NCBI GenBank assembly: GCA_963742715.1
Contig: CAVUMR010000002.1
Coordinates: 744,001 to 808,000, forward strand
Direction of reading: 5' to 3'
DNA length: 64,000 nucleotides
Source: CAVUMR01 sp963742715
GTDB taxonomy: Bacteria; Actinomycetota; Actinomycetes; Mycobacteriales; Micromonosporaceae
In this document: piece after piece, positions 25,035 through 33,534 of the stretch
Layout of the letters: each line of letters starts with the position of its first letter
Numbering within the stretch: position 1 is the stretch's first letter
Notes under the pieces: generated by a model
What the model saw: the letters and a program-made list of their open reading frames with translations, nothing else
Told to the model about the DNA's origin: nothing
The model's database searches: none
Program-made: the position numbers and the translations under genes

Positions 25035-26939
25035 CTAGAGGGCCAGCCGGATGCCGTACTGCCGCAGCCAGCTGTTGATCTGCAACGGCAACTCGACGTT
25101 GGCCCGCTTCGCCCAGGCGCCCAGTGCGGTCGGGTCGTCCAGCAGCGCCTGTGCCGCCTTGCGGTTGAGCAGCGGCAGCACCGGTGCGGTCGGGTCGTCC
25201 AGCAGCGCGGCCAGGTCGTCCCGGAGGACCTTCTCGTAGGCCGGATCCACGGTCACCGGGTACGGCGACTTGAGCCGCTCGACCACGCTGCGCGGCAGCA
25301 GGTCCTTGACCGCCGCCCGGAGCAGGCTCTTCTCCCGCCCGTCGAAGTTCTGCAGATCCCACGGCAGGTTGTAGGCGTACTGCACCAGCCGGTGGTCGCA
25401 GAACGGCATCCGTACCTCGACCCCGACCGCCTTGAACAGCCGCTCGGTGTGCGCGTTCTGGTTCTCCATGAAGTTCGTCATGTGTACCCAGCACAGTTCG
25501 CGCATGTGCTGGTCCACCCCGCCGGCGTCCGGCAGCCGGGGCGCCTCGGACACCGACTCGGAGTACCGCTGCGCGGCGTACCCCAGCGGGTTCAGGTCCC
25601 GCAGCAGCGCCTCGTCGAACAGCGCGCAGCCCAGCCCGTTCGCGTCGTCCCGGACGATGCCCCGGGCCACCCACGGGAACGTGTTCATGTTCGCCTCGAC
25701 CGGGTCCCGGTTCCAGCCGACCCCGTGGAAGAGCGAGTCGGCTGCCTCGCCGGTCATCACCACCCGGACGTGTTCACCCACGGCCCGGGCGAGCAGGTGC
25801 AGCGAGGTGTTCATGTCGCCGAGCGCGGTGGGGAAGTCCTTGGCCCGCAGTACCGCCGCGCGGAGCACCGGGTCGCCCAGCTCGGCCGGGTCCAGCAGTA
25901 CGTCGGTGTGCTCGGCGTTCACGTGCCGCACCACGTCCTGCGAGTACGGCGGGTCCATCGCGCTGCGGGTGTCGTTCGGCTGGAAGTTGTTCGCGTGCCG
26001 CTCGAAGTCCACGGTGAAGGTACGGACCCGCTCGCCGCGCGGGCGCAGCGCGGCATCCGCGAGCGCGGTCACCGCGCTGGAGTCGAGCCCACCGGACAGC
26101 AGCGAGCCGACCGGTACGTCCGAGCGCAGGTTGCGCTCCATGCTCTCCTCGAGCATGCCGCGGATGGTCGCGATGGTGGTGTCCAGGTCGTCGGTGTGCG
26201 GTACCGCCTCGATGTTCCAGTACGCGGACAGCTCCCGGCCGCGCTCGGAAACCGTGAGCATCCGGCCGGCGCGCAGCCGGTGCATGCCGAGAAACGGGGC
26301 CTGCTCGGGCGTACCGGAGTAGGTGAGGATCTCCCGCAGCTCGTCCGGTCCGGCTACCGCTTCGGCCATCGGATGCGCCAGGATCGCCTTCGGCTCGGAG
26401 CCGAACAGCATCCCGGTCGGGGTGGGGAAGTAGAACAGCGGCTCGATGCCGAGCCGGTCCCGTACCAGCCACAGGCTGCGGCTACGGGCGTCCCAGACGG
26501 CGCCGGCGAACGAGCCGTCCAGCTTGTGGACGCAGTCGGTACCCCATTCCAGGTACGCCCGGACCAGCACCTCGCTGTGGCTGCCGCCGCGGAACCGGTG
26601 CCCCCGGCCGGTGAGTTCGGCGGCCAGCTCGGCGTGGTTCAGGATCGAGCCGGAGTGCATGCCGACGGCGAGCAGCTGCCCGTCGTGCTCCACCGCGACC
26701 GGCTGCCTGCCGTCGTCGCGGTTGCCGCTGTGCCGGCCGTCGCGGCCGCCGGCGGCTCCGGTGCGGTTGGCCAGGTCGAACACGGCCAGGTTGCGGTGGC
26801 CGAACACGGCCTGCGGGCTGACCCAGACCTCCTCGCCGTCAGGGCCACGGCAGGCCATCGTGGCGGTCATGGCCAGGACCGTGCTGCGCTCCCGGGACAG
26901 GTCCCGGGCGTAGTCGATCCAGCCGGTGATTCCGGACAT
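25035..26939 (-). CDS. Asparagine-synthetase-like amide ligase lacking the glutaminase Cys2
   Basis: A protein of 634 residues in the AsnB family. The synthetase domain has the ATP pyrophosphatase loop VGSLLSGGLDSSAVTAL near residue 285. The N-terminus reads MSGITGW where glutamine-dependent enzymes have MCGI; the codon is TCC, so the nucleophilic Cys2 is Ser. The glutaminase half is therefore probably inactive, as in beta-lactam synthetase, and the amine would be free ammonia or a pathway amine. In aromatic polyketide clusters such homologues (for example PdmN, FdmV, XanA and LlpA) form amides on the polyketide carboxylate. It lies 43 bp downstream of the FAD monooxygenase, same strand. Confidence 0.87.
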   Translation of the reverse strand: MSGITGWIDYARDLSRERSTVLAMTATMACRGPDGEEVWVSPQAVFGHRNLAVFDLANRTGAAGGRDGRHSGNRDDGRQPVAVEHDGQLLAVGMHSGSILNHAELAAELTGRGHRFRGGSHSEVLVRAYLEWGTDCVHKLDGSFAGAVWDARSRSLWLVRDRLGIEPLFYFPTPTGMLFGSEPKAILAHPMAEAVAGPDELREILTYSGTPEQAPFLGMHRLRAGRMLTVSERGRELSAYWNIEAVPHTDDLDTTIATIRGMLEESMERNLRSDVPVGSLLSGGLDSSAVTALADAALRPRGERVRTFTVDFERHANNFQPNDTRSAMDPPYSQDVVRHVNAEHTDVLLDPAELGDPVLRAAVLRAKDFPTALGDMNTSLHLLARAVGEHVRVVMTGEAADSLFHGVGWNRDPVEANMNTFPWVARGIVRDDANGLGCALFDEALLRDLNPLGYAAQRYSESVSEAPRLPDAGGVDQHMRELCWVHMTNFMENQNAHTERLFKAVGVEVRMPFCDHRLVQYAYNLPWDLQNFDGREKSLLRAAVKDLLPRSVVERLKSPYPVTVDPAYEKVLRDDLAALLDDPTAPVLPLLNRKAAQALLDDPTALGAWAKRANVELPLQINSWLRQYGIRLAL

Positions 26940-26982
26940 GCGCGCTCCTTTGTCTCGTACGGGGATTCGTGACGGTTACGGA

Positions 26983-28737
26983 TCAGGCGGCCGGGGCCGG
27001 CTCGGGGACCAGTGCGAGCGCGCGGGTGACCGCGTCGTACAGGGCGGCGCGCGGGTCTGCCACCAGGCCCACCGAACGCCACGCCACCACGCCGTCCGGG
27101 CGGACCAGCACCGCGCCGGCCTCGGTCACCGAGTACGCGGCGGCCCAGGACCGGCCGGCTTCGACCAACGGGCCGGCACCGATCGGGTACGCCCGCAGCG
27201 GTGCCCCGGTCGCCTTGGCCACATCCGCCGCCGCGTCCAGCCAGGAGCTTCCGGCGGTACCGGTGAGCAGCACCGGCGCGTGGTTGAACAGGTCCAGAGT
27301 GGACAGTTCCGCGCCGTCCCGACGCAGCGGTACGTGCGGGGCGCGGGTACCGGGCTGGCCGGCCAGCCGCGACTCCCACACCGACCCGTCCGAGCCGTCG
27401 GACCCGTCGGACCCGTCGGAGCCGTTGGAGCCGTTGGAGCCGTCGGAGCCGTCGGAGCCGTCGGAGCCGTCGGAGCCGTCGAAGGTGGAGGAGCCGGAGG
27501 AGCCGGAGCCGTCGGGGATCACCACGTCGGACCGGTACCGACCGCCGAACCAGGCGGTCGAGTCGGCGACGATGGCCGGGTTCGGGGTGGCCGACCCGCC
27601 GCGCAACCGGGCCCGGTCCCGCGACCGCATCACCGCCTGGTCGACGGTGGCCCCGCCGACCGGCCGGCGCTCGGCGTCGTAGCTGTCCAGCAGCGCCGGC
27701 CCGGCGTGTCCGGCCAGTACCGCGGCGATCTTCCAGGCCAGGTTGTGCGCGTCCGCGATGCCGGTGTTCGAGCCGAGCGCGCCGCTCGGTGGCATCAGGT
27801 GGGCGGCGTCGCCGGCGATGAACACGTCGCCGACCTTCATCGAGCCGGCCACCCGGCCGACCGCGTCCCACGGCGCGACGCCGATGATCTCGACGTCCAG
27901 GTCGGGCACCCCGGCGGCGGCGCGGACCAGCCGCTGGCACCGTTCGGTGGTGAAGTCGGCGACCGCGTCCACGCTCGGGTCGAAGATCACGTGCAGCAGC
28001 CAGCGTTCGGCGTTGTCCAGCGGCATCAACGCGCCGCGTACCGACTCGTTGAACGTGTAGCACATGATGAACCGCCGATCGCCCAGCTGTTCCCGCAGGT
28101 CAGCGCGGAAATGCACGTTGAGGTAGTGGCCCAGCGGCTCGGTTCCGTCGAAGGACACCCCGAGCGCTTCGCGCACCCGGCTCTCCGGGCCGTCCGCCGC
28201 GACCAGGTAGCGCGCGTCCACAGTGGACAGCTCACCGGTGTCGCGGTCGCGGATCACCCCGCGTACCCCGTCGGGCTCCTGGGTGAAGTCGACCAGCTCG
28301 GTCCGGAACCGGATGTCCGCGCCGAGCCGGCGGGCGTTCCTGAGCAGGATCGGCTCGTACTCGTCCTGGTGGCACAGGCACCAGTTGGTCGGGCTGAGCT
28401 CGGACAGGTCGTCCTGCCCGTCCATGAAGTAGCCCTCCTGCAGGGCACCGAGTTCCTTGCCGACCAGCGACTGCGCGGCGATCACGCCGGCGTTGTCGGC
28501 CAGCGCGCGGGCCGACGGGGCGGTACGGATCTCCTCCTCCAGCCCGATCGAGCGCATCAGCTCCATCGCGCGGGGGTGGATGCCGCGGGCCCGCGGGTGC
28601 GGCGAGGTGTGCGCGTGCCGTTCGACGGCCAGGCACTCGACGCCGTGCCAGGACAGGAACAGCGCGGCGGACAGGCCGACCAGGCCGCCGCCGACGATGA
28701 GTACCGGAGTGCGGATCTCGTCGGTCAAAGGTTCCAC
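26983..28737 (-). CDS. FAD-dependent aromatic polyketide monooxygenase with (Asp-Gly-Ser)n insert
   Basis: A protein of 584 residues (PgaE/RdmE/OxyS type). The FAD motif VLIVGGGLVGLSAALFLSWHG is at 12-32, the DG motif in YLVAADGPESRVREALG, and the second FAD motif VFIAGDAAHLMPPSGALG near residue 310; a thioredoxin-like C-terminal domain follows. It would hydroxylate or ring-open the polyketide with NAD(P)H and O2. Between the substrate and thioredoxin-like domains are eleven D/N-G-S units. The GTG 28737 start has a weak site; a TTG at 28728 after GAGAGGTGG is an alternative. Divergent from the P450. Confidence 0.9.
   Translation of the reverse strand: MEPLTDEIRTPVLIVGGGLVGLSAALFLSWHGVECLAVERHAHTSPHPRARGIHPRAMELMRSIGLEEEIRTAPSARALADNAGVIAAQSLVGKELGALQEGYFMDGQDDLSELSPTNWCLCHQDEYEPILLRNARRLGADIRFRTELVDFTQEPDGVRGVIRDRDTGELSTVDARYLVAADGPESRVREALGVSFDGTEPLGHYLNVHFRADLREQLGDRRFIMCYTFNESVRGALMPLDNAERWLLHVIFDPSVDAVADFTTERCQRLVRAAAGVPDLDVEIIGVAPWDAVGRVAGSMKVGDVFIAGDAAHLMPPSGALGSNTGIADAHNLAWKIAAVLAGHAGPALLDSYDAERRPVGGATVDQAVMRSRDRARLRGGSATPNPAIVADSTAWFGGRYRSDVVIPDGSGSSGSSTFDGSDGSDGSDGSDGSNGSNGSDGSDGSDGSDGSVWESRLAGQPGTRAPHVPLRRDGAELSTLDLFNHAPVLLTGTAGSSWLDAAADVAKATGAPLRAYPIGAGPLVEAGRSWAAAYSVTEAGAVLVRPDGVVAWRSVGLVADPRAALYDAVTRALALVPEPAPAA
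27383..27481 (-). repeat. Eleven 9-bp tandem units coding Asp/Asn-Gly-Ser
   Basis: Units of the form GAGCCGTCG or GACCCGTCG run without break from 27383 to 27481 (11 x 9 bp) inside the FAD monooxygenase gene. They code five DGS, two NGS and four DGS in protein order. The unit length is a multiple of three, so changes in copy number keep the frame. The insert lies in an interdomain linker. Confidence 0.9.
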
Positions 28738-28934
28738 CTCTCGTTCGCGGCCAGGTCAGCCCGCCCGGACAGGGGTGAGGAGAAATGACCGGGTCAGCGC
28801 AGGTCATAAACGGGCGTAGCGTGCCGAGACGCTCTCGAAACGCACTGGAGAAACCGTCCGTGCCGGGACCCGGTCACGGTCGCGGCGACCGGACCTCGAC
28901 GCGTTTTCGAGCGGCATCGCCGAGCCTTCCGGGC

Positions 28935-30134
28935 ATGACCGAGGAGCCCCCACGGCCGGCGTTCCCGTTCCGGCCGCGCGACCCGTTCGCGCCGCCCGAG
29001 GAGTTCGCCGAGCTACGGCGTACCTGTCCGGTGGCCGAGGTCTCGCTGCCCACCGGCGACCGCGCCTGGCTGGTCACGAGCTACGCGGGCAACCGCCAGG
29101 TGCTCGGTGACCAGCGGCTGAGCCGGGCCGCGACCACCCGGCCGGAGGCGCCCCGGATGGGACCGGCCCGGCCGGAGGCCGCGTCGATGCTGGCCATGGA
29201 CCCGCCCGGACACACCCGGCTGCGCCGGCTGGTGGCCGCCGCGTTCACCACCGCGCGGGCCGAGGCGCTCCGGCCGCGGCTGCAGCAGATCGTGGACGGC
29301 CTGCTCGACGACATGGTCAAGGCGGGCCGCCCGGCCGACGTGGTGTTCCACCTGGCCCAGCCGCTGCCGATCACGGTCATCTGCGAGCTGCTCGGGGTAC
29401 CGGTGGCCGACCGGGAGAGCTTCTACCACTGGACGAACACGTCGCTGAGCGTCGACGTGACCGCGACCGCCGAGGTGGCCGCGGCCCGCGGCGAGCTCAA
29501 GCAGTACATGGAGCAGCTGGTCGAACAGGCCCGGGCCGACCCGGGCGACGACCTGCTCGGCGTGCTGTCGCAGGTGGAGGAGGACGGCGACCGGCTCAAG
29601 CCGGGGGAGCTGACCGTACTGGCCGGCACGTTGCTGACCGCCGGGTACCACACCGTGCGGGCCACGCTGACCAACGCGATCGCGGTACTGCTGATCCATC
29701 CGGACCAGTGGGAGCTGCTGTGCACGCGGCCGGACCTGTCCGCCCGCGCGGTGGAGGAGCTGCTGCGGTACACCCCGGGTCCGGTCTCCGGCGGCACCAT
29801 CCGGGTGGCGACCGAGGACCTGGAGATCGACGGCGTGCCGATCTGTGCCGGTCAGGCGGTCCTGCCGTCCACCATCTCGGCGAACCGGGACGCGACCGTG
29901 TTCACCGACCCGGACCGGCTCGACCTCACCCGGACCGACAACCCGCACATCGCGTTCGGGCACGGCATCCACCGGTGCGTCGGCGCGGCCATCGGCCGCG
30001 TCCAGCTCCGGGTGGCGCTGGACACGCTGGCCGCCCGGTTCCCGACGCTGCGCCTGGCCGTACCGCCGGAGGAGCTCGAGTTCGGCCTCGGCACCATGAT
30101 CCGCGGGTTCAACGCCCTGCCGGTCACCTGGTGA
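28935..30134 (+). CDS. Cytochrome P450
   Basis: A protein of 399 residues, normal for actinomycete P450s. The heme-binding loop FGHGIHRCVGAAIGRVQL carries the Cys ligand, the ELLRYTPGPV segment contains the start of the K-helix region, and the I-helix reads LLTAGYHTVRATLT, where the usual acid before Thr is His. It probably hydroxylates or couples the polyketide. The ATG 28935 starts right before the typical PFRPRDPFAPPEEFAELR. A GGTGAGGAG-preceded ATG at 28785 is in frame, but the 50 added codons have noncoding-like third positions, so I left them out. The amidohydrolase follows after 109 bp. Confidence 0.9.
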   Translation: MTEEPPRPAFPFRPRDPFAPPEEFAELRRTCPVAEVSLPTGDRAWLVTSYAGNRQVLGDQRLSRAATTRPEAPRMGPARPEAASMLAMDPPGHTRLRRLVAAAFTTARAEALRPRLQQIVDGLLDDMVKAGRPADVVFHLAQPLPITVICELLGVPVADRESFYHWTNTSLSVDVTATAEVAAARGELKQYMEQLVEQARADPGDDLLGVLSQVEEDGDRLKPGELTVLAGTLLTAGYHTVRATLTNAIAVLLIHPDQWELLCTRPDLSARAVEELLRYTPGPVSGGTIRVATEDLEIDGVPICAGQAVLPSTISANRDATVFTDPDRLDLTRTDNPHIAFGHGIHRCVGAAIGRVQLRVALDTLAARFPTLRLAVPPEELEFGLGTMIRGFNALPVTW

Positions 30135-30150
30135 GCGCACCACCCGTACC

Positions 30151-30198
30151 GCCCCGCCCCCGCCCCCGTCCCCGCCCCCGCACCTGCACCTGCACCTG
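30151..30198. repeat. Low-complexity C-rich stretch with CACCTG repeats
   Basis: Between the P450 and amidohydrolase genes, GCCCCC-like units run from 30151 to 30180, followed by three CACCTG units to 30198. The plus strand here is almost free of G. It may affect transcript structure or be replication slippage; no hairpin forms. Confidence 0.55.
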
Positions 30199-30243
30199 CC
30201 TCCACCCCAGCCCACCGCTGTCGACCCAGTGACCGGAGTGACG

Positions 30244-31242
30244 ATGACCGCGCCCCGACACCTCGACGTACACCACCACATCGTCCCGGAGTTCTACCGG
30301 GACGCGGTGGCGGCCGCCGGCATCGTCGCCCCGGACGGGGCGCACCTGCCCGAGTGGGTACCGGACGACATGCTCGCGATGATGGACGAGCGGCACGTCG
30401 CCGCGGCCATCGTGTCGGTACCGCCGCCCGGCGTGCACTTCGGCGATCCGGCCGACGCCGCGAAGCTGGCCCGCCGGTGCAACGAATACGCCGCCGACCT
30501 GGTACACGCGCATCCGGACCGGCTCGGCGCGTTCGCCGCGTTGCCGCTGCCGGACGTGGACGCGACCCTGGAAGAGCTGGCCTACGCGCTGGACGTACTC
30601 GGCCTGGACGGGGTGGGGCTGTACAGCAACACCCGCGGGCGGTACCTGGGCGACCCGCTGCTCGACCCGGTGTTCGCCGAACTCGACCGGCGCGGCGCGG
30701 TGTGCCTGATGCACCCGACCACGCCACCGATCGACCCGGCTCCGCTGCTCGGGCTGCCCGGCTGGTTCGCCGAGTACGTGTTCGACTCCACCCGCGCGCT
30801 GTCGAACATGTCGATCCGCGGCACGTTCGAGCGGTACCAGAACTTCCGGCTGATCGTGACGCACGCCGGCGGTACCGCCCCGTACATCGCCAACCGGATC
30901 CACAACGCCTGGCGCGAGTTCCCCGGCGGACCGGAGGCGGCACCGCAGGGGCCGTTGGAGTACCTGCGCCGGTTGTACTTCGACACCGCGAGTTGCGGGC
31001 TCGGGCACGCGTTGCGCCTGGTCCGCGACTTCGCCGGCGCCGACCGGATCCTGGTCGGCACGGACTACCCGTTCGTACCGCCGCACTCGGTGAGCATGTT
31101 GACCGAGCGGATGACCGACCCCGCGTACCTGGGGGTGTCCATCCAGACGCTGCGGACCAACGCGCTCACCCTGTTCCCCCGGTTCGGCGACCGGTCACCT
31201 GTGGCCGCGGTACCGGACCGGTCCGTCCTCGCCGTCTCGTAG
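30244..31242 (+). CDS. Amidohydrolase family 2 protein (ACMSD/resorcylate-decarboxylase-like)
   Basis: A protein of 332 residues. Metal-ligand motifs of this TIM-barrel family are visible: LDVHHHIVP at residues 5-13, CLMHPTTPP near 155, RLIVTHAGG near 200 and ILVGTDYPFVPP near 265. Members decarboxylate aromatic or dienoic acids without cofactors other than a metal. Here it could remove a carboxylate from the aromatic polyketide or from a building block. ATG 30244 has GGAG five bases upstream; a GTG at 30229 is in frame but less well placed. It follows the P450 gene on the same strand. Confidence 0.85.
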   Translation: MTAPRHLDVHHHIVPEFYRDAVAAAGIVAPDGAHLPEWVPDDMLAMMDERHVAAAIVSVPPPGVHFGDPADAAKLARRCNEYAADLVHAHPDRLGAFAALPLPDVDATLEELAYALDVLGLDGVGLYSNTRGRYLGDPLLDPVFAELDRRGAVCLMHPTTPPIDPAPLLGLPGWFAEYVFDSTRALSNMSIRGTFERYQNFRLIVTHAGGTAPYIANRIHNAWREFPGGPEAAPQGPLEYLRRLYFDTASCGLGHALRLVRDFAGADRILVGTDYPFVPPHSVSMLTERMTDPAYLGVSIQTLRTNALTLFPRFGDRSPVAAVPDRSVLAVS

Positions 31243-31349
31243 CCGGCCCGCCCCGCTCGGACCGCACGGGTTCGAGCGGGTGTCGACCAGCCGTCGAGGC
31301 AGCCCTGTGAGCCTTGCCGCCGCAAGACGGCCGACCTAAGGAGAAACAC

Positions 31350-32699
31350 ATGCCCGAATCCCGGGCGGGCGCACCGGGTCGCGCCCGCCTCATCCGATGG
31401 GCGGTGCCGGTATCGCTCGGCGCGGTCCTGCTGACCGTGGCGGCACCGGCCAGTGCCCGCACCCACTCCGCCCCGCCCGAACTCGCGCTGGTCAGCGTCA
31501 GTACCTCCGGCGACCACGCGAACGGACCGAGCGAGCGCCCGACGATCAGCCTGGACGGCCGGTACGTGGCGTTCACCTCGTACGCCAGCAACCTGGTCGC
31601 CGACGACACCAACGACACCACCGACGTGTTCGTCCGGGACCTGCGGGCCGGGCGTACCCAGCGGGTCAGCGTCGCGTCCGACGGGTCGCAGGCCAACGGC
31701 GGATCGGCCATCGACCCGCAGATCAACGGCAGCGGACGGTACGTGGCGTTCGTGTCCGAGGCGACCAACCTGGTGGCCGGCGACACCAACGGCGCCAACG
31801 ACGTGTTCCTGCGCGACCTCAAGACCGGTCGTACCGAGCGGGTCAGCGTCGCCTCCGGCGGCGGGCAGTCCAACGCGAACAGCTCGAAGCCGACGGTGAG
31901 CCGGGACGGGCGCTTCGTCGCCTTCACCTCCGCCGCCAGCAACCTGGTCGCCGGCGACACGAACGACACCTGGGACTCGTTCGTGTACGACCGGTGGACC
32001 CGGCAGACCGAGCGGTTGAGCGTGTCCACCAGCGGCACCCAGACCGACGAGATGTCCGACGGCCCGGTGCTCAGCCCGGACGGCCGGTACGCGATGTTCA
32101 TCTCGCTCGCCACCAACCTGGTGGCCGGCGACACCAACGCGATGGGCGACGTGTTCCTGCGCGACCGGTGGCTGCGGCGTACCACCCGGATCAGCGTCGG
32201 CAGCCACGGCGAACAGGGCGACGACCTGAGCGTGGGCGCGCAGATCAGCGCCGACAACCGGTACGTCGCGTTCGCCTCGCACGCCACCACGCTGACTCCG
32301 GACAGCCCGGACACGCACGACTCGCACGCGTTCGTGCGGGACCTGGTGAAGGGGACCACCACGATGGTGGACACCAACGCCGACGGGGCGGTCGCCGAAG
32401 GCGGCAGCTTCTGGACCGCGATCAGCGCCGACGGCCGGTACTACACGTACATCTCGGCCGGCGGCAACATCGTGGACGGCGACACCAACGGGCTGCGCGA
32501 CATCTTCCGGCGGGAGCTGCGCGGCGGCGAGACGATCCGGATCAGTACCCCGGGCAACGGCGTGGAGACGACCATGCCGAGCTTCTACCCGGTGTCCAGC
32601 TCGAACGGGAAGATCATCGCCTTCATGTCGTACGCGGAGGACATGGTCGCCCAGGACGGCAACGACGCCGCCGACGTGTTCGTGTGGAGGACCCGATGA
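31350..32699 (+). CDS. Secreted TolB-like beta-propeller protein
   Basis: A protein of 449 residues. A signal peptide of about 35 residues (RLIRWAVPVSLGAVLLTVAA, then ASA) is followed by seven or so repeats of about 55 residues built on DGRYVAFTSYASNLVADDTN and DVFVRDLRAGRTQRVSV. These are PD40/TolB-type propeller blades. Each blade repeats the NLVxGDTN turn, which is Asp-rich and might bind calcium. It probably acts outside the cell. AAGGAG precedes the ATG. It overlaps the next gene by ATGA, forming a three-gene secreted-protein operon that has no clear link to polyketide chemistry. Confidence 0.83.
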   Translation: MPESRAGAPGRARLIRWAVPVSLGAVLLTVAAPASARTHSAPPELALVSVSTSGDHANGPSERPTISLDGRYVAFTSYASNLVADDTNDTTDVFVRDLRAGRTQRVSVASDGSQANGGSAIDPQINGSGRYVAFVSEATNLVAGDTNGANDVFLRDLKTGRTERVSVASGGGQSNANSSKPTVSRDGRFVAFTSAASNLVAGDTNDTWDSFVYDRWTRQTERLSVSTSGTQTDEMSDGPVLSPDGRYAMFISLATNLVAGDTNAMGDVFLRDRWLRRTTRISVGSHGEQGDDLSVGAQISADNRYVAFASHATTLTPDSPDTHDSHAFVRDLVKGTTTMVDTNADGAVAEGGSFWTAISADGRYYTYISAGGNIVDGDTNGLRDIFRRELRGGETIRISTPGNGVETTMPSFYPVSSSNGKIIAFMSYAEDMVAQDGNDAADVFVWRTR

Positions 32700-33457
32700 A
32701 CCCGCTACGCAGGACCGGGCGTACCACCCGGCTCGCCGCGGCCGCGACGCTGGCATTCGCGCTGGTGTCGGTGTGGGGCGGCGACACCGGCTGGGCCGAG
32801 CCGACCGGAGCCGGCACGCCGGCCGGAACTACCGCCGACAAGGTCGTCGTGTGGTCGAACCGGCACGGCAAGGTGCTCACCGCCGCGCCGGGAGTACGGA
32901 ACAAGGCATCGGTCAAGGCGGACAAGCTGGCCGCGGTGGCGACGCCGCGCAGCGCGGTGATCGGACCGGACGGCTACCCGGACCGCAACCGCTGGCTGTA
33001 CCCGGTGGGCCGGGACACCATCTCCCCGGTCGACGGCTCCGACGGCCAGGCCGAGGTGATCGGCGCCTCGCACGTGGAGATGCCGTTCCTGGAGTACTAC
33101 GCGATGTTCAAGCAGAACTCGTCGCAGGTCTCGTGGCTCGGCGGTACCCCGTTCAACGCGGACTCCATCGAGCACACCGACCACTTCCGGGTGGACTACC
33201 TCGGTACCGGCTACACCATCGCCGGCGCCCCGACCGGTTCGCAGCAGCAGGCGAACGCGACCACCGCCGAGATCACCTGGACGACCACGGTGCACGACAA
33301 CTGGTACAGCGAGCACCAGTGGGACTTCCTGGCGTTCTTCCCGGAGACCCCGCCGCAGTACGGGCAGATCTTCCGGATGGAGCGGTCGGTGACCGGCACC
33401 TTCCAGTTCGGTTCGACGTACTTCACCGTGACCGGACAGAACCGGACCTTCACCTGA
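32696..33457 (+). CDS. Secreted protein of unknown function
   Basis: A protein of 253 residues with a signal peptide (RRTGRTTRLAAAATLAFALV, cleavage near TGWAEP). The mature part has no cysteine and contains many aromatic residues (WLYPVGRDTI, FLEYYAMFKQNSSQVSWLGG, EHQWDFLAFFPETPPQYG), suggesting a beta-rich extracellular domain. It is translationally coupled to the propeller protein before it and probably works with it. Not recognised. Confidence 0.65.
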   Translation: MNPLRRTGRTTRLAAAATLAFALVSVWGGDTGWAEPTGAGTPAGTTADKVVVWSNRHGKVLTAAPGVRNKASVKADKLAAVATPRSAVIGPDGYPDRNRWLYPVGRDTISPVDGSDGQAEVIGASHVEMPFLEYYAMFKQNSSQVSWLGGTPFNADSIEHTDHFRVDYLGTGYTIAGAPTGSQQQANATTAEITWTTTVHDNWYSEHQWDFLAFFPETPPQYGQIFRMERSVTGTFQFGSTYFTVTGQNRTFT

Positions 33458-33534
33458 TCCGGCGATCCGCACCGGTCGGTCGGCCGGCGGGCCCTGATGG
33501 CCCGCCGGCCGACCGGCAGTTCCGGAGGTCTCCT

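Noticed and set aside
28785..28934. N-terminal extension of the P450 from ATG 28785, which has a good ribosome binding site
   Set aside because: The 50 added codons lack the strong GC bias at third positions seen in real genes here, and the P450 fold starts normally right after ATG 28935. The site may serve a short leader or nothing.
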